Positions 13,697-22,887 of a stretch of DNA of 37,039 bases are shown here, in pieces. A model generated the notes under the pieces. That model was not told the origin of the DNA. It saw only the letters and a list, made by a program, of their open reading frames with translations, and searched no databases. Source of the DNA: a virus; IMG/VR virus record IMGVR_UViG_3300042518_000260, positions 1-37,039 of that record; one strand, given 5' to 3'. Made by a program: the position numbers and the translations under genes. Each line of letters begins with the position of its first letter. Positions within the stretch are counted from its first letter, which is position 1.

Positions 13697-15358
13697 TCAG
13701 AACTCTATAGCCATCATTGCATTACTACCGCAGCGCATACGCTTCAATAAGAAACTTGTTTCAGGTAGAATACGATCCATAAAGTATCTTGCCGTAATAT
13801 GTCTTTGAATGTCATCTGTAGCAAGACAGATACGAACATGAGCAAGACCAAGCAATACAAGACCAAACATTTTCATATATGGATAACTTGCTGCACCAGC
13901 ATCATTTGGATTCTTCATACCATTTGCTGCTAACCATTCGGTAGCCTGTTTCAGTTCGCTTACGGCTTGTGTCATTGGCTGAACGATATGATTGATATCG
14001 TGTTCATAAGAACTTGTTAGGAACGATTCGGTATCTTTAAAGAAACGCATAACAGCACGGCCCATGTTCTTTGGCAACTTACGACCAACAAGATCAAGTG
14101 CCTGAATACCATTAGCACCTTCATAGATCATAGCGATTCTTGCGTCTCGGACAATCTGTTCCATGCCATTGTCACGGACATATCCATGACCACCCCATAC
14201 TTGCTGCATCTTGATAGCGTTCTCAACACCATAATCAGTAATAACACCTTTGAGAACAGGAGTCATAAGACCGAGACGATCTTCTGCTTCTTCGCCACCT
14301 TTATCAACTAAGGTTGCTGCTTCTAATACTAATAGACGGGCAGCCTCATTAATGCTGCGAACATCCATAAGCATACGCCTAACATCAGGATGTGTAATAA
14401 TAGGGACACTAGGACCGCTAAGATCGACGGCACTCTTACTCTGGATTCTGTCTTTTGCATATTGTAAGGCATTTTGATACGCTAACTCCGATTGTGATAG
14501 ACCGTGAATAGCACAGCCTAATCTAAGTTCATTCATCATAATAAACATTGCCTGTAGGCCCTTGCATCGTTCACCTACAAGATATCCAATAGCACCATCA
14601 AAGTTCATAACGCAAGTTGGTGAACCATGGATACCCATCTTGCTTTCAATAGAACCACAAGAGACGTTATTTCTCACTCTTGATTTTCTATGGATTTTTG
14701 GTACAGCAAACAAACTAATACCTTTGACACCTTCTGGATCACCTTCCACACGGGCTAGGACGAGGTGTAGAATGTTATCTGTTAGATCATGTTCACCACC
14801 AGAAATGAAAATCTTTTGTCCTGTGATCTTCCATTCAGCACCATGTTCAACGGCTTTGGTCTTGAGCAAACCAAGATCGGTTCCACAATGCGGTTCTGTT
14901 AGACACATTGTACCTGTATATTCACCACGCAACATTAGTTGGATGAATGTTTCTTTCAGTGCGTCAGAACCAGATACTAGTAGTGCCTGGATAGCACCAC
15001 GAGTAATGCCAGGAAACAAAGACCATGCCATATTAGAAGAAGAAACATATTCATTCGCTGCAACAGCAAGGGTGAATGGTAGACCTTGACCACCAAATCT
15101 CTCAGGTACCGAAAGACCGATCCAACCCCCTTCCGCAAACGCCTTGTAAGGCTCTTTGAACGCTTCTGGTGTTTTGACTTTACTTTCTTCTTTGACATAC
15201 TTACAACCTTCGATATCACCAATCGCATTAGTTGGTGCAATGCTTTCTTCTGATAGTTTTGCAATCTCTGTTAAGATTGGTTCTAGTAAATCGTTATCAA
15301 ACTTTAGAACATCACGAAGAAGAAACAGTGTGGAATCTACTGGTGCTTTGTATTGCAT
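13697..15358 (-). CDS. Acyl-CoA dehydrogenase, DmdC/FadE-like, full length
   Basis: A flavin enzyme family that oxidises acyl-CoA thioesters at the alpha-beta carbons and passes electrons to an electron-transfer flavoprotein. The 553-residue protein runs the complete length. An N-terminal extension (MQYKAPVDSTLFLLRDVL) is typical of the long bacterial branch that includes the methylmercaptopropionyl-CoA dehydrogenase DmdC. Then come GGWIGLSVPERFGGQGLP, the FAD/substrate block TGTMCLTEPHCGTDLG (148-163), ITGQKIFISGGEHD, SKMGIHGSPTCVM, the QVWGGHGYVRDNG loop and the catalytic base E413 in IYEGANGIQALDLVGRKL. The C-terminal helical domain of the long branch follows. AAGGA precedes the ATG. The substrate (fatty acyl-CoA or MMPA-CoA) cannot be decided from sequence. 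Every hallmark residue I can check is present, so it looks active. Confidence 0.95.
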   Translation of the reverse strand: MQYKAPVDSTLFLLRDVLKFDNDLLEPILTEIAKLSEESIAPTNAIGDIEGCKYVKEESKVKTPEAFKEPYKAFAEGGWIGLSVPERFGGQGLPFTLAVAANEYVSSSNMAWSLFPGITRGAIQALLVSGSDALKETFIQLMLRGEYTGTMCLTEPHCGTDLGLLKTKAVEHGAEWKITGQKIFISGGEHDLTDNILHLVLARVEGDPEGVKGISLFAVPKIHRKSRVRNNVSCGSIESKMGIHGSPTCVMNFDGAIGYLVGERCKGLQAMFIMMNELRLGCAIHGLSQSELAYQNALQYAKDRIQSKSAVDLSGPSVPIITHPDVRRMLMDVRSINEAARLLVLEAATLVDKGGEEAEDRLGLMTPVLKGVITDYGVENAIKMQQVWGGHGYVRDNGMEQIVRDARIAMIYEGANGIQALDLVGRKLPKNMGRAVMRFFKDTESFLTSSYEHDINHIVQPMTQAVSELKQATEWLAANGMKNPNDAGAASYPYMKMFGLVLLGLAHVRICLATDDIQRHITARYFMDRILPETSFLLKRMRCGSNAMMAIEF

Positions 15359-15504
15359 TGCTCTTTTTCCTTCTTCTCTAGGTATTCCATATACTCAAGA
15401 CAACGTTTCGTTACACCATGCTCATAATACTTGTCATGAGAATAATGGACAACATGCGACATGTCTGCTTGTAACAGCAGTTTCAATTCTTCCCATTTAT
15501 TCAT
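15337..15504 (-). CDS. 55-residue hypothetical protein
   Basis: The product starts MNKWEELKLLLQADMSHVVH and ends in a charged helix (CLEYMEYLEKKEKEQCNTKH). The ATG at 15504 overlaps the epimerase stop (ATGA) with AGGG about 5 bases upstream. The 3' end overlaps the dehydrogenase start by 22 bases. It therefore links the glycan block to the dehydrogenase in one coupled chain. It is probably helical and soluble, with function unknown. Confidence 0.65.
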   Translation of the reverse strand: MNKWEELKLLLQADMSHVVHYSHDKYYEHGVTKRCLEYMEYLEKKEKEQCNTKHQ

Positions 15505-16505
15505 TGATCCCTAAACTCCCGTGGGAATGTATGCTTCAAGCATTTGACGATACTTTCTTCAACCTTGTGATTAGACTCAAAGCCTAGAACTTGCTTTGCT
15601 TTTTCGTTTGAAGGTATGCGAACCATTACGTCATTCGGAATGTCCTTGACAGTTTCAAACTTCAATTCAATAGGGGCAAGCAATCCGATTTCAGATGCCT
15701 TTTTATGAATCAAACGAGCAAGATCAGCAACCATGATTGGTTCTGGGTTTGATAGATTGAAGATATCATTCTTAGTCTTTTCTTCAAATGACCAATCGAC
15801 AATAGCCTGTGCAACGTCATCGATCCATGTGAAGCAACGAACCTGTGTACCGTCACCAATAATAGGTAGTGGGTTCATCTTTTCTGCAACAAGGTTCTTA
15901 ATGTAATCTGAGAACACATGTGAGAATCCGATATCATCATACTCGGACTTTTCGTATGGGGTAATGATATTGAATGGACGCCAGATGGTATATTCTAGAC
16001 CATACTGTGTAAAGTATGCTTCTGATAGTTTCTCACCAACATACTTACTCTGCCCATACGATGTGATAGGCATAGGATTCTTCTCTGGTGCATCTTCTGT
16101 TAGGGGTTCATCAATACTGTTCGGGCAACTCTCATAAACCATTGATGATGAAATATAAACTACACGCTTGACCTTGTTAGCAACAGATGCCTTCAATACG
16201 TTTGTATGAAGGGAAGTATTCTCACCTAGAATGTCTGCACAATGCAGATTGAATCCTAGAATACCATAGATACGTGCTGCTGCTTGAATAACGTAATCAG
16301 GCTTAATATTTTCGAAGGTACGATTGACAAATGACGGATCACATAGATCACCATACAAGAACTCATAATCATTACCTGCATGTCCTAGTCGCTCACCATA
16401 ACGAACAAGATTATCAACACCAACAACCTCATGGCCTTTTTCAATCAACTTTGGGATCACTGCCTGCATTAGACTACCTTCTGATCCACATACCAAAACT
16501 TTCAT
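15501..16505 (-). CDS. NAD-dependent sugar epimerase/dehydratase (extended SDR)
   Basis: A 334-residue extended short-chain dehydrogenase acting on nucleotide sugars. The N-terminal nucleotide loop reads VLVCGSEGSLMQ, a variant of GxxGxxG. Also present are the GDLCDP region, AAARIYG, SSSMVYES, and catalytic Y150 and K154 in SYGQSKYVGEK, followed by WRPFNI and CFTWIDDVAQAI. The fold is that of GDP- or UDP-sugar epimerases; the exact substrate cannot be read. The altered glycine loop is worth noting but such variants occur. It overlaps the UDP-sugar dehydrogenase gene by four bases. Confidence 0.88.
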   Translation of the reverse strand: MKVLVCGSEGSLMQAVIPKLIEKGHEVVGVDNLVRYGERLGHAGNDYEFLYGDLCDPSFVNRTFENIKPDYVIQAAARIYGILGFNLHCADILGENTSLHTNVLKASVANKVKRVVYISSSMVYESCPNSIDEPLTEDAPEKNPMPITSYGQSKYVGEKLSEAYFTQYGLEYTIWRPFNIITPYEKSEYDDIGFSHVFSDYIKNLVAEKMNPLPIIGDGTQVRCFTWIDDVAQAIVDWSFEEKTKNDIFNLSNPEPIMVADLARLIHKKASEIGLLAPIELKFETVKDIPNDVMVRIPSNEKAKQVLGFESNHKVEESIVKCLKHTFPREFRDQ

Positions 16506-17734
16506 AGCATATCTCCCACTTTATAGATGCCCGTATTACTTAGTTTACTTTCTGGAAACATCTTCCAAACATCAGCAACAATACAATCTTTTCTAAACAT
16601 TCCAAGTGACCACTTCTTTGTGGTCTCTGTATGTGGTGTCATTACAATAACAGCGTCAACATCGCCGTATTTCATCCACAAGTCAGACTCAATAAATGGA
16701 TCCCACATATCAACTTCAACACCATGCTTTATACACACCTTACGCATCTTATATGAAAGACTGTTTCTTGTATCGTCACAGTCCTTTTTGAAAGTCGCAC
16801 CAAGGATAAGAACGTTGCTTATCTGAGGGTTGAGTTCTTTGACACGGTTAAAGACATACTCTGGCATGCCCTCATTGATAAGGAAGCCAGTTTGAATAAG
16901 ATCGCCGAAAGGAATATCAGAAAGAAGAAAACGACCATCTTTGAATAGGCAAGGACCTCCAACATTAGGACCAGGATGAGGAACAGACAGCCTAGGGTAA
17001 TCGTAGTTACATGCGTCAATAACCTTGTCAATGTTCACTCCATGCTTTTCACCAATCATCCACATTTCATTGGCAAACGCAAAAGTAACATAACGATACA
17101 TATTGGTCATCAACTTGCCAAGTTCTGCCTCTTTTGGAGTCAGTTGGAAGATTTGATTAGTAATGAAAGTGCTAAAGAAATCCTTAGCGAACTTATAAGA
17201 AAAATCATTGAACGCACCAACGATCTGTGGTAGTTTGGTTGTTTCAATGATAGACCTGCCTTGAAGCACACGCTCAGGACAGAATACTAGAAAGTAATCA
17301 ATGCCCTCGACCCACTGTTTAGCATTGTTAATATGCTTACGAAGAACCTCGGTTGTACCAGGTGATACAGTTGATCTAAGAACAATCAACTGGTGTTTCT
17401 TCATACGAGGAATAAGATTAATGTCAAGAAAATTAAAAAGATCATCAAGTCTTGCATTGCCTTCTCCATCTACGGGTGTACCGATCATAATGGCAACGAC
17501 ATCAACATCCTCAATAAAGTCAAAATCGGTTGTGAATAATAGTCGTTCTTTATTTAGATTGTCTCTGAGACAATCAGCAGCACCTTCTTCGATATATGGC
17601 ACAATACCTTTATTCAGTTTATCAACCGCAGATTGGTTGATATCAATCCCATATACAGTGTGGCCTGCATTGGCAATCACACAAGAGAATGGGAACCCAA
17701 CGTGCCCACCGGCACCAATAACCGCTACTTTCAT
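16502..17734 (-). CDS. UDP-glucose/GDP-mannose dehydrogenase family enzyme
   Basis: A 410-residue NAD-dependent enzyme that oxidises the C6 hydroxyl of a nucleotide sugar to a uronic acid in two steps. It has the Rossmann loop VIGAGGHVG (5-13), GTPVDGEGNARLD, STVSPGTTEV, K207 and N211 in EAELGKLMTNMYRY, the catalytic thiol C262 in GPNVGGPCLFKDGRFLL, and the C-terminal domain LILGATFKKDCDDTRNS. The GGPC form resembles the WecC/UDP-ManNAc branch more than UDP-glucose dehydrogenase. It is intact and coupled (ATGA) to the next gene. Confidence 0.92.
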   Translation of the reverse strand: MKVAVIGAGGHVGFPFSCVIANAGHTVYGIDINQSAVDKLNKGIVPYIEEGAADCLRDNLNKERLLFTTDFDFIEDVDVVAIMIGTPVDGEGNARLDDLFNFLDINLIPRMKKHQLIVLRSTVSPGTTEVLRKHINNAKQWVEGIDYFLVFCPERVLQGRSIIETTKLPQIVGAFNDFSYKFAKDFFSTFITNQIFQLTPKEAELGKLMTNMYRYVTFAFANEMWMIGEKHGVNIDKVIDACNYDYPRLSVPHPGPNVGGPCLFKDGRFLLSDIPFGDLIQTGFLINEGMPEYVFNRVKELNPQISNVLILGATFKKDCDDTRNSLSYKMRKVCIKHGVEVDMWDPFIESDLWMKYGDVDAVIVMTPHTETTKKWSLGMFRKDCIVADVWKMFPESKLSNTGIYKVGDML

Positions 17735-18513
17735 CGAAATAACCTTTCACAATCCAACTGTGTAATACAATCACTCACGGGACTTCTACCTTTTAAGTCA
17801 ATAACATTATATGCTTTGATGTTTTCTTTAGATCCTATCCAAAATTCATCATACATTCTAACTGGGGCTTGTTTGATCCATGGGTCTGTCGTCGTTTCTT
17901 GCAACTTATGCCACCATGTTTTATCTAGCGGATTGGGCAACTGTCTAATATGTTTAGATGTAGCCCACCAGAAGTTACCGCAGAAATGTGGTGATGGACT
18001 TTCTTTATAGTCACCACCAGCAATGTCATGGTTTTCTAATGCGTTTTCACACCATGCCCATTGATCTAAGACAGCCCAATTCATAAAGGAACGCCAATAA
18101 TAATATTCCTTATGCTTGGTTATGTTGACCAGATTAACATTAGTTGAGTATGAGGTTGATCCTTTAGAATGAAAGTATAGGACTTTCATGTCCTCATTCT
18201 TACAGTCTTCCCATACCCTATTAAGTGTGATACTTTCCGTAAATGAACTATCACTGTTTCTATTGTATAGCATATCCTTATCATTGTCAAATGGGTTTCT
18301 AACCATTTGTAGTTTGATAGGAATATCATATGTCTTACACAACTGCACAAACATTCCGATACGCTCGTCATCTTGTGCAATGCATGTAATATTCATTTCA
18401 TTGAGTTGAGCCTTTAATCCAGAATCTTCAATACATTTCATTTGTTCTAGAAAGATAGAAGTCCAGATTAAAGGATCGTCTGTGAGGTGTATGTGATAAT
18501 ATGCTTTAATCAA
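17731..18513 (-). CDS. Glycosyltransferase-like protein
   Basis: A 260-residue protein with a TTG start (MIKAYYHIHLTDDPLIWTSI). The motif order VLYFHSKGSTSY, then NHDIAGGDYKESPSPHFCGN and FWWATSKHIRQLPNP, then YDEFWIGS, matches a glycosyltransferase-like group I recall from viral and bacterial polysaccharide loci. It probably transfers a sugar to a glycan; donor and acceptor are unknown. The upstream methyltransferase overlaps it by eight bases, so coupling may compensate for the weak start. Confidence 0.7.
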   Translation of the reverse strand: MIKAYYHIHLTDDPLIWTSIFLEQMKCIEDSGLKAQLNEMNITCIAQDDERIGMFVQLCKTYDIPIKLQMVRNPFDNDKDMLYNRNSDSSFTESITLNRVWEDCKNEDMKVLYFHSKGSTSYSTNVNLVNITKHKEYYYWRSFMNWAVLDQWAWCENALENHDIAGGDYKESPSPHFCGNFWWATSKHIRQLPNPLDKTWWHKLQETTTDPWIKQAPVRMYDEFWIGSKENIKAYNVIDLKGRSPVSDCITQLDCERLFR

Positions 18514-19708
18514 CTTTAAACTCTGGGAAGTATCTTAGGAAGGCATCTTTGTAAGCACCACGACGAAACTTAATCTTATCAACAATTTCACCATAGAAGT
18601 TCCATGCTAGTGGAACCCAGAGTATCTTAGCATCTGGTGGAAACAACCATGCAGGCTGACGAATCTCAATCGACATGCCAGGTGTGTATAGATCCTGCTT
18701 CAATGGATTATCTTCAAAGATAAAGTCCGGTCCCTCATTAGCAAAGTTCATAAGAGTATTACCCTTTGCTGGTGCACCATAACCAATCACACAATAACCA
18801 TCTTTGCGATACTTACGAATGGCATCACCAAACTTACCAGCAACGTCATAGCACTTCTCGGTGTATTTGATATATGTCTTAGGATCATACAAGCCCATGA
18901 TATCTTCTTCATCGATAAGATTTTGAACAAGAACCTTGGCTTCTTTGACTTTAGATATAACAAAGATATAACTACCACCATGAATAGTATGTCTAATAAC
19001 ATCAACTAGATGCATACCAGCACGTTCACACAACGCTCTAGCAGACTTGATATTATAGAATGATAGATGCTCGTGGTAGATTGTATCAAACTCACCATTC
19101 AAAATCATATTAGCCTGAGACACGGAACAGAACAATAGACTGTCCTCATGCATACGCTTGCCAATATTCTTGAGCAATGATAACTGATCCGCATTATGAG
19201 CAAATGCATTTAAACAAGTGATAACATCAAACTTCTTATCACCAAACTCTTTACCGGTAAAGAAGCCACAATGAACACTATGGTTCTTAGATGATACATG
19301 ATGGAGGTTTTCAGCAGGATCAACACCATAAGTGCTTGCACCAGTTCCACCCCATGCATTTAGAAATGAACCATCGTTGCAGCCGATATCTAAAACGTTC
19401 TTCGGAGTCTTACCATATTGCTTGACGATTTGCTGCATCAACCAATCAAAGTATACCAATGATGTCTTAGCAGTACCAGACACATAGGCATAATCCTTAA
19501 ACATGAGTTCAGGATTAACCTGATGTGTCAACTGCACATGAAAGCAATGCTCACATCTATTGATAGCAAGAGGATACTCTGCCTGTGGTTCATTCTTATT
19601 TTTCTTATAAGAGTTTGCTAGTGGCTGAGAGTTAAGATCCAATACAGGAACCAGATCGCTTGAGCCACAGGCAATACACTTCTTAATAGGACGACATTCC
19701 CAATCCAT
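18506..19708 (-). CDS. SAM-dependent C-methyltransferase for a deoxysugar
   Basis: A 400-residue three-part methyltransferase. The N-terminal zinc knuckle has CIAC and CEHC (C11, C14, C52, C55). The central SAM fold has VLDIGCNDGSFLNAWG and YGVDPAENL. The C-terminal domain is related to the C-methyltransferase family, with GYGAPAKGNTLMNFA. Known relatives add a C-methyl group to keto-deoxysugars made by a 4,6-dehydratase, which is encoded nearby (20302-21348). The ATG at 19708 is chosen for its GGAG 7 bases upstream instead of a TTG four codons earlier. It is intact. Confidence 0.88.
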   Translation of the reverse strand: MDWECRPIKKCIACGSSDLVPVLDLNSQPLANSYKKNKNEPQAEYPLAINRCEHCFHVQLTHQVNPELMFKDYAYVSGTAKTSLVYFDWLMQQIVKQYGKTPKNVLDIGCNDGSFLNAWGGTGASTYGVDPAENLHHVSSKNHSVHCGFFTGKEFGDKKFDVITCLNAFAHNADQLSLLKNIGKRMHEDSLLFCSVSQANMILNGEFDTIYHEHLSFYNIKSARALCERAGMHLVDVIRHTIHGGSYIFVISKVKEAKVLVQNLIDEEDIMGLYDPKTYIKYTEKCYDVAGKFGDAIRKYRKDGYCVIGYGAPAKGNTLMNFANEGPDFIFEDNPLKQDLYTPGMSIEIRQPAWLFPPDAKILWVPLAWNFYGEIVDKIKFRRGAYKDAFLRYFPEFKVD

Positions 19709-19723
19709 AGCAAACTCCAATTA

Positions 19724-20305
19724 TTAAGGCTTAATCCAATACCAGGCGTCGTTGTCTGGTAGATAGTTAACCGTTGCTCCTACTTCAGCAGCAAATTCGT
19801 CAACTGCACGACCGACACCTTCAATTACTTTATAGTCATGTCCAGAAAAGACACCACCGCTCTTAATCTTAGACCAGTAGTTACGACAATCCTTTAGCAC
19901 TTGATCATACTCATGCAAGCCATCAATGAAGATAAAGTCATATGAATCATCCTGAAACAATGGCAATGCATCATCAGACGTTAGACGATAATGTTTCCAT
20001 CGATCACCAAATGGTGCAAGACGTTCACGCATCTTTTCATACTTCTGATTATTTGATTCCTGACTAATCCACCCACCAGGATACCAATCTTGATAGCCTA
20101 GATATGGGTCAACACCATATAGTCTTAGTCCTGGAATGCTCTTGAGTAGGTACCAACTAGTTGGTGCTTCATCAACACCGATCTCAATACCAACAGGGCT
20201 ATCAGTAGGAAGTGCCTCAATGAGAGGCATGACATCCCTACCAGATATCCAGGTGATTTCAGGATCTTTAATAGGATCTACGATAGTATATGTTACACCG
20301 TTCAT
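19724..20305 (-). CDS. SAM-dependent methyltransferase (class I)
   Basis: A 193-residue protein with a Rossmann-type methyltransferase core: VGIEIGVDEAPTSWYLL (motif I), LYGVDPYLGY, DSYDFIFIDGLHEYDQVL and SGGVFSGHDY. It resembles the group that modifies sugars or small molecules in polysaccharide loci. The acceptor is unknown. Its ATG overlaps the stop of the dehydratase gene (ATGA) with GAGG upstream. No truncation is visible. Confidence 0.82.
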   Translation of the reverse strand: MNGVTYTIVDPIKDPEITWISGRDVMPLIEALPTDSPVGIEIGVDEAPTSWYLLKSIPGLRLYGVDPYLGYQDWYPGGWISQESNNQKYEKMRERLAPFGDRWKHYRLTSDDALPLFQDDSYDFIFIDGLHEYDQVLKDCRNYWSKIKSGGVFSGHDYKVIEGVGRAVDEFAAEVGATVNYLPDNDAWYWIKP

Positions 20306-21348
20306 TCTGTTACCTCAATCCATTCTGGGTTAGCAAGTGACCAGTCGACCACTTCTTTAATACGTTCACGCAATGTATATTTTGGTTCCCAACCAAGTTC
20401 CTTCATATACTCACCAGATAGTCCATAACGAAGATCATGACCTGGTCGTGAAGAATGGAAGTCAACCATTTCATAGTTTAGTTCCTTGCCTTCTGCTCCG
20501 GCAACATACTTAGCAAGTTCTAGATTGTTGATTTCTTCTTTACCAACAACGTTAAACTTAGGACACTTGGCTCCACCATAATCAGGCACATGAACCTTTG
20601 CTTCCTGCTCTGGTGTTAGATGTAGCAAGAAATACATTGCATCAGCAACATCAGCAGCATGAATATAGAAACGTGAACCAGGAACAGTCTTGGATGGATC
20701 TGAGTGAATGGTGACTGTTTCTTCATTACGAACCTTACGAATACACATTGGTAGAAACTTCTCTGGATGCTGACGCTGGCCAAAGACATTCATTGTATGT
20801 GTAATGAAGATTGGTAACTTATATGTGTTCTCGAACGATACACACATTTCTTCGCCGGCAGCCTTAGATGCTGAATAAGGATTAGTAGAGTTATAACGAT
20901 CACGTTCTGCATATGTGATAGTACCAGGAGCAGGACCGAATACTTCGTCTGTGGAGAAATAGATGAAACGTTTTAGGTTCTTACACTTACGAGCATAGTT
21001 TAGAATGTTGACTGTACCCACAACGTTATCCATAACGAATGACATAGGATCTTCGATAGAACGGTCAACGTGTGAAGATGCAGCCATATGGAGAATGTAA
21101 TCAACATCACCAATAAAGTTTCTTTGTAGATCGGATACCTCTGCACGAAGGTCACCATAGACAACCTTCACTCGCTTTCGTGTCTCAGGATCATGACGAC
21201 GGACAACATCATCAAGACGATTTAGATTACCTGAATAATCTAGACGATCAATAGAGACAATGTTCCAATCAGTTTTCTTGAGGAACAAGTCAATAACATG
21301 GTGACCGATAAAGCCTGCACCACCAGTAACCAATAGTGTTTTAGTCAT
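20302..21348 (-). CDS. rfbB: dTDP-glucose 4,6-dehydratase-like enzyme
   Basis: A 348-residue extended SDR enzyme that removes water from a nucleotide-glucose to give the 4-keto-6-deoxy sugar, the entry to rhamnose- or fucose-like sugars. It has TGGAGFIGHH (8-17), HMAASSHVDRSIEDP, the TDE triad T133-D134-E135 in FSTDEVFG, and Y158/K162 in NPYSASKAAGEE, followed by HTMNVFGQRQHPEKFLPM. All catalytic residues of the RfbB class are present. The nucleotide (dTDP or other) is not proven. AAGGAG precedes the ATG. It probably supplies the methyltransferase and transferases of this block. Confidence 0.9.
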   Translation of the reverse strand: MTKTLLVTGGAGFIGHHVIDLFLKKTDWNIVSIDRLDYSGNLNRLDDVVRRHDPETRKRVKVVYGDLRAEVSDLQRNFIGDVDYILHMAASSHVDRSIEDPMSFVMDNVVGTVNILNYARKCKNLKRFIYFSTDEVFGPAPGTITYAERDRYNSTNPYSASKAAGEEMCVSFENTYKLPIFITHTMNVFGQRQHPEKFLPMCIRKVRNEETVTIHSDPSKTVPGSRFYIHAADVADAMYFLLHLTPEQEAKVHVPDYGGAKCPKFNVVGKEEINNLELAKYVAGAEGKELNYEMVDFHSSRPGHDLRYGLSGEYMKELGWEPKYTLRERIKEVVDWSLANPEWIEVTE

Positions 21349-21359
21349 TCATACTCTCC

Positions 21360-22154
21360 TTAATTCTTTTCACCAGCATGGTATTGTTCAGCAGTATATA
21401 TGTCGGCACGTTTACGAATCAGTTCCTCTACTGCTGGATCATTCTTTTGATCTTCACGTGGTGCGAACAATGCTTTACCACGAGGATCAGATCCTTCTGG
21501 AGCAGGACGGACATAATAAGCGGCCAAACTCTTTCTATACACACCTTCAGGACAAGTCAGATGCTTTGGTAATCCGTGCCATGAATTTTGTGTTGTATCG
21601 AATATAACAGCACGATTATAGACATTATCTACGAGTTTGTCAAGTGCTTTTGGCCGTTTTGTTTCAGGATCATGTGTCCACAGTTCCAGACCACCACCCC
21701 ATGCATTGTTCCATTCTGGTGTCATGTATATAATAATGTTTAGTTTTCTCTGCTCACCTAACTTAGGATGAATGTTATAATCTAGATGAACATTAAGATT
21801 ACCTGCTGGACCATGCATATGCCATCCACCACCATTCAATCCATAATCAATCCATAGATTGGGTTCATCAATCATATAACGCATCTTGCTTAGGAAACTT
21901 TCACGACCCAACATCGTGAAAGCCTGATATGTTGTCTTGGGGAACTTATCCCACTTGTTATAACACTTCTTCTGCTCAATAGCATTGTTATAATGACCGA
22001 GCGATGGGTCATCAAAGGATGGGAACTCTGATGAAATCTGTGCTGCCACTTCTGGCAGGAAGAAGTTGTCAATCGCAACGTGGTTGAACGGAGTTGCGTT
22101 TACGAAACTTTGCTTTACTTCCGCCCAGTCAATTTCACGAATTAGATTATCCAC
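21360..22154 (-). CDS. 2-oxoglutarate/Fe(II) dioxygenase
   Basis: A 264-residue protein with a double-stranded beta-helix oxygenase pattern: HLDYN gives iron ligands H123 and D125, SWHGLP gives H193, and R207 in YRKSLAAYYVRP would bind 2-oxoglutarate. LNIIIYMTPEWNNAWGGGLE is typical of prolyl-hydroxylase-like phage enzymes. Such enzymes hydroxylate proteins or small molecules; here the context suggests a sugar or surface-protein substrate. The start is GTG at 22154, with GAGAGG 8 bases upstream, overlapping the preceding gene by eight bases. Confidence 0.88.
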   Translation of the reverse strand: MDNLIREIDWAEVKQSFVNATPFNHVAIDNFFLPEVAAQISSEFPSFDDPSLGHYNNAIEQKKCYNKWDKFPKTTYQAFTMLGRESFLSKMRYMIDEPNLWIDYGLNGGGWHMHGPAGNLNVHLDYNIHPKLGEQRKLNIIIYMTPEWNNAWGGGLELWTHDPETKRPKALDKLVDNVYNRAVIFDTTQNSWHGLPKHLTCPEGVYRKSLAAYYVRPAPEGSDPRGKALFAPREDQKNDPAVEELIRKRADIYTAEQYHAGEKN

Positions 22155-22887
22155 GTTTGTATCCTCTCAATGTTTGCTGGATATCCGAATACTGATAATC
22201 GATGTCAAAATGTTTCTTCATATACTTAGGGAAGAAATCACGCATCAATAATTCCATTTCATGATGTGCATTTGTCTTATCATACCAACTTTCAGGACGC
22301 ATATGTCTAACAGTTGTTTCATGAACAACGTGTGCTGTTCCTTGAAACAGATGACATAGGATCTTATCGATGCCCCATTCTGATTCGACATAATCATATT
22401 CATTTAGAAAATGTAGAAACTTTCTAAAGATATCATTTCTAAAGAAAGGAACACCAGACTCAATGAAGTTTGTTTCCGTGAACACATATTCTGGGTTGTG
22501 CTTTAGACAATCAAAGAACTGATAAGATGTGGTTGCCTGCTGAAAGAAACGGAAGTCAAACTGTCTAGCAAGTTCTAGTGAACGATTAACAGAACGAATG
22601 TCAGTAGCATAGTCATCATCCCAACATCCGATATAGTCATAGTTTTCCCACTTGATCATGTCAGCAATTTGTGGTATCAGTTTATACTTATAACCCTTCT
22701 TACGAATGATCATGTCATACGTACCAGGTTCTGGTTCAAAATCTTCATTGAATACTACAACACAGGTATCATATGTGCGTTCTGGATGTGCCATACGCCA
22801 ATGCTTACCCTTCTCATAATCTTCATGCTCTAGTATATTACACCCGGTAGGTGAAATGATCAGGGCTCTGTTGGCTGTGCTGGACAT
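22147..22887 (-). CDS. Putative glycosyltransferase-like protein
   Basis: A 246-residue protein starting MSSTANRALIISPTGCNILE. The ATG at 22887 has AAAGGAG 7-8 bases upstream and is preferred to one ten codons earlier. An acidic motif NYDYIGCWDDDYATD resembles the DxD metal site of GT-A folds, followed by RFFQQATTSYQFF, ESGVPFFRNDIF and WGIDKILCHLF. A GT-A-like family is plausible, but I cannot name it. It overlaps the fucosyltransferase-like gene by 50 bases. Confidence 0.65.
   Translation of the reverse strand: MSSTANRALIISPTGCNILEHEDYEKGKHWRMAHPERTYDTCVVVFNEDFEPEPGTYDMIIRKKGYKYKLIPQIADMIKWENYDYIGCWDDDYATDIRSVNRSLELARQFDFRFFQQATTSYQFFDCLKHNPEYVFTETNFIESGVPFFRNDIFRKFLHFLNEYDYVESEWGIDKILCHLFQGTAHVVHETTVRHMRPESWYDKTNAHHEMELLMRDFFPKYMKKHFDIDYQYSDIQQTLRGYKRG

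Noticed and set aside
14562-15089. A 175-codon plus-strand open frame
   Set aside because: It is a shadow of the acyl-CoA dehydrogenase on the opposite strand.
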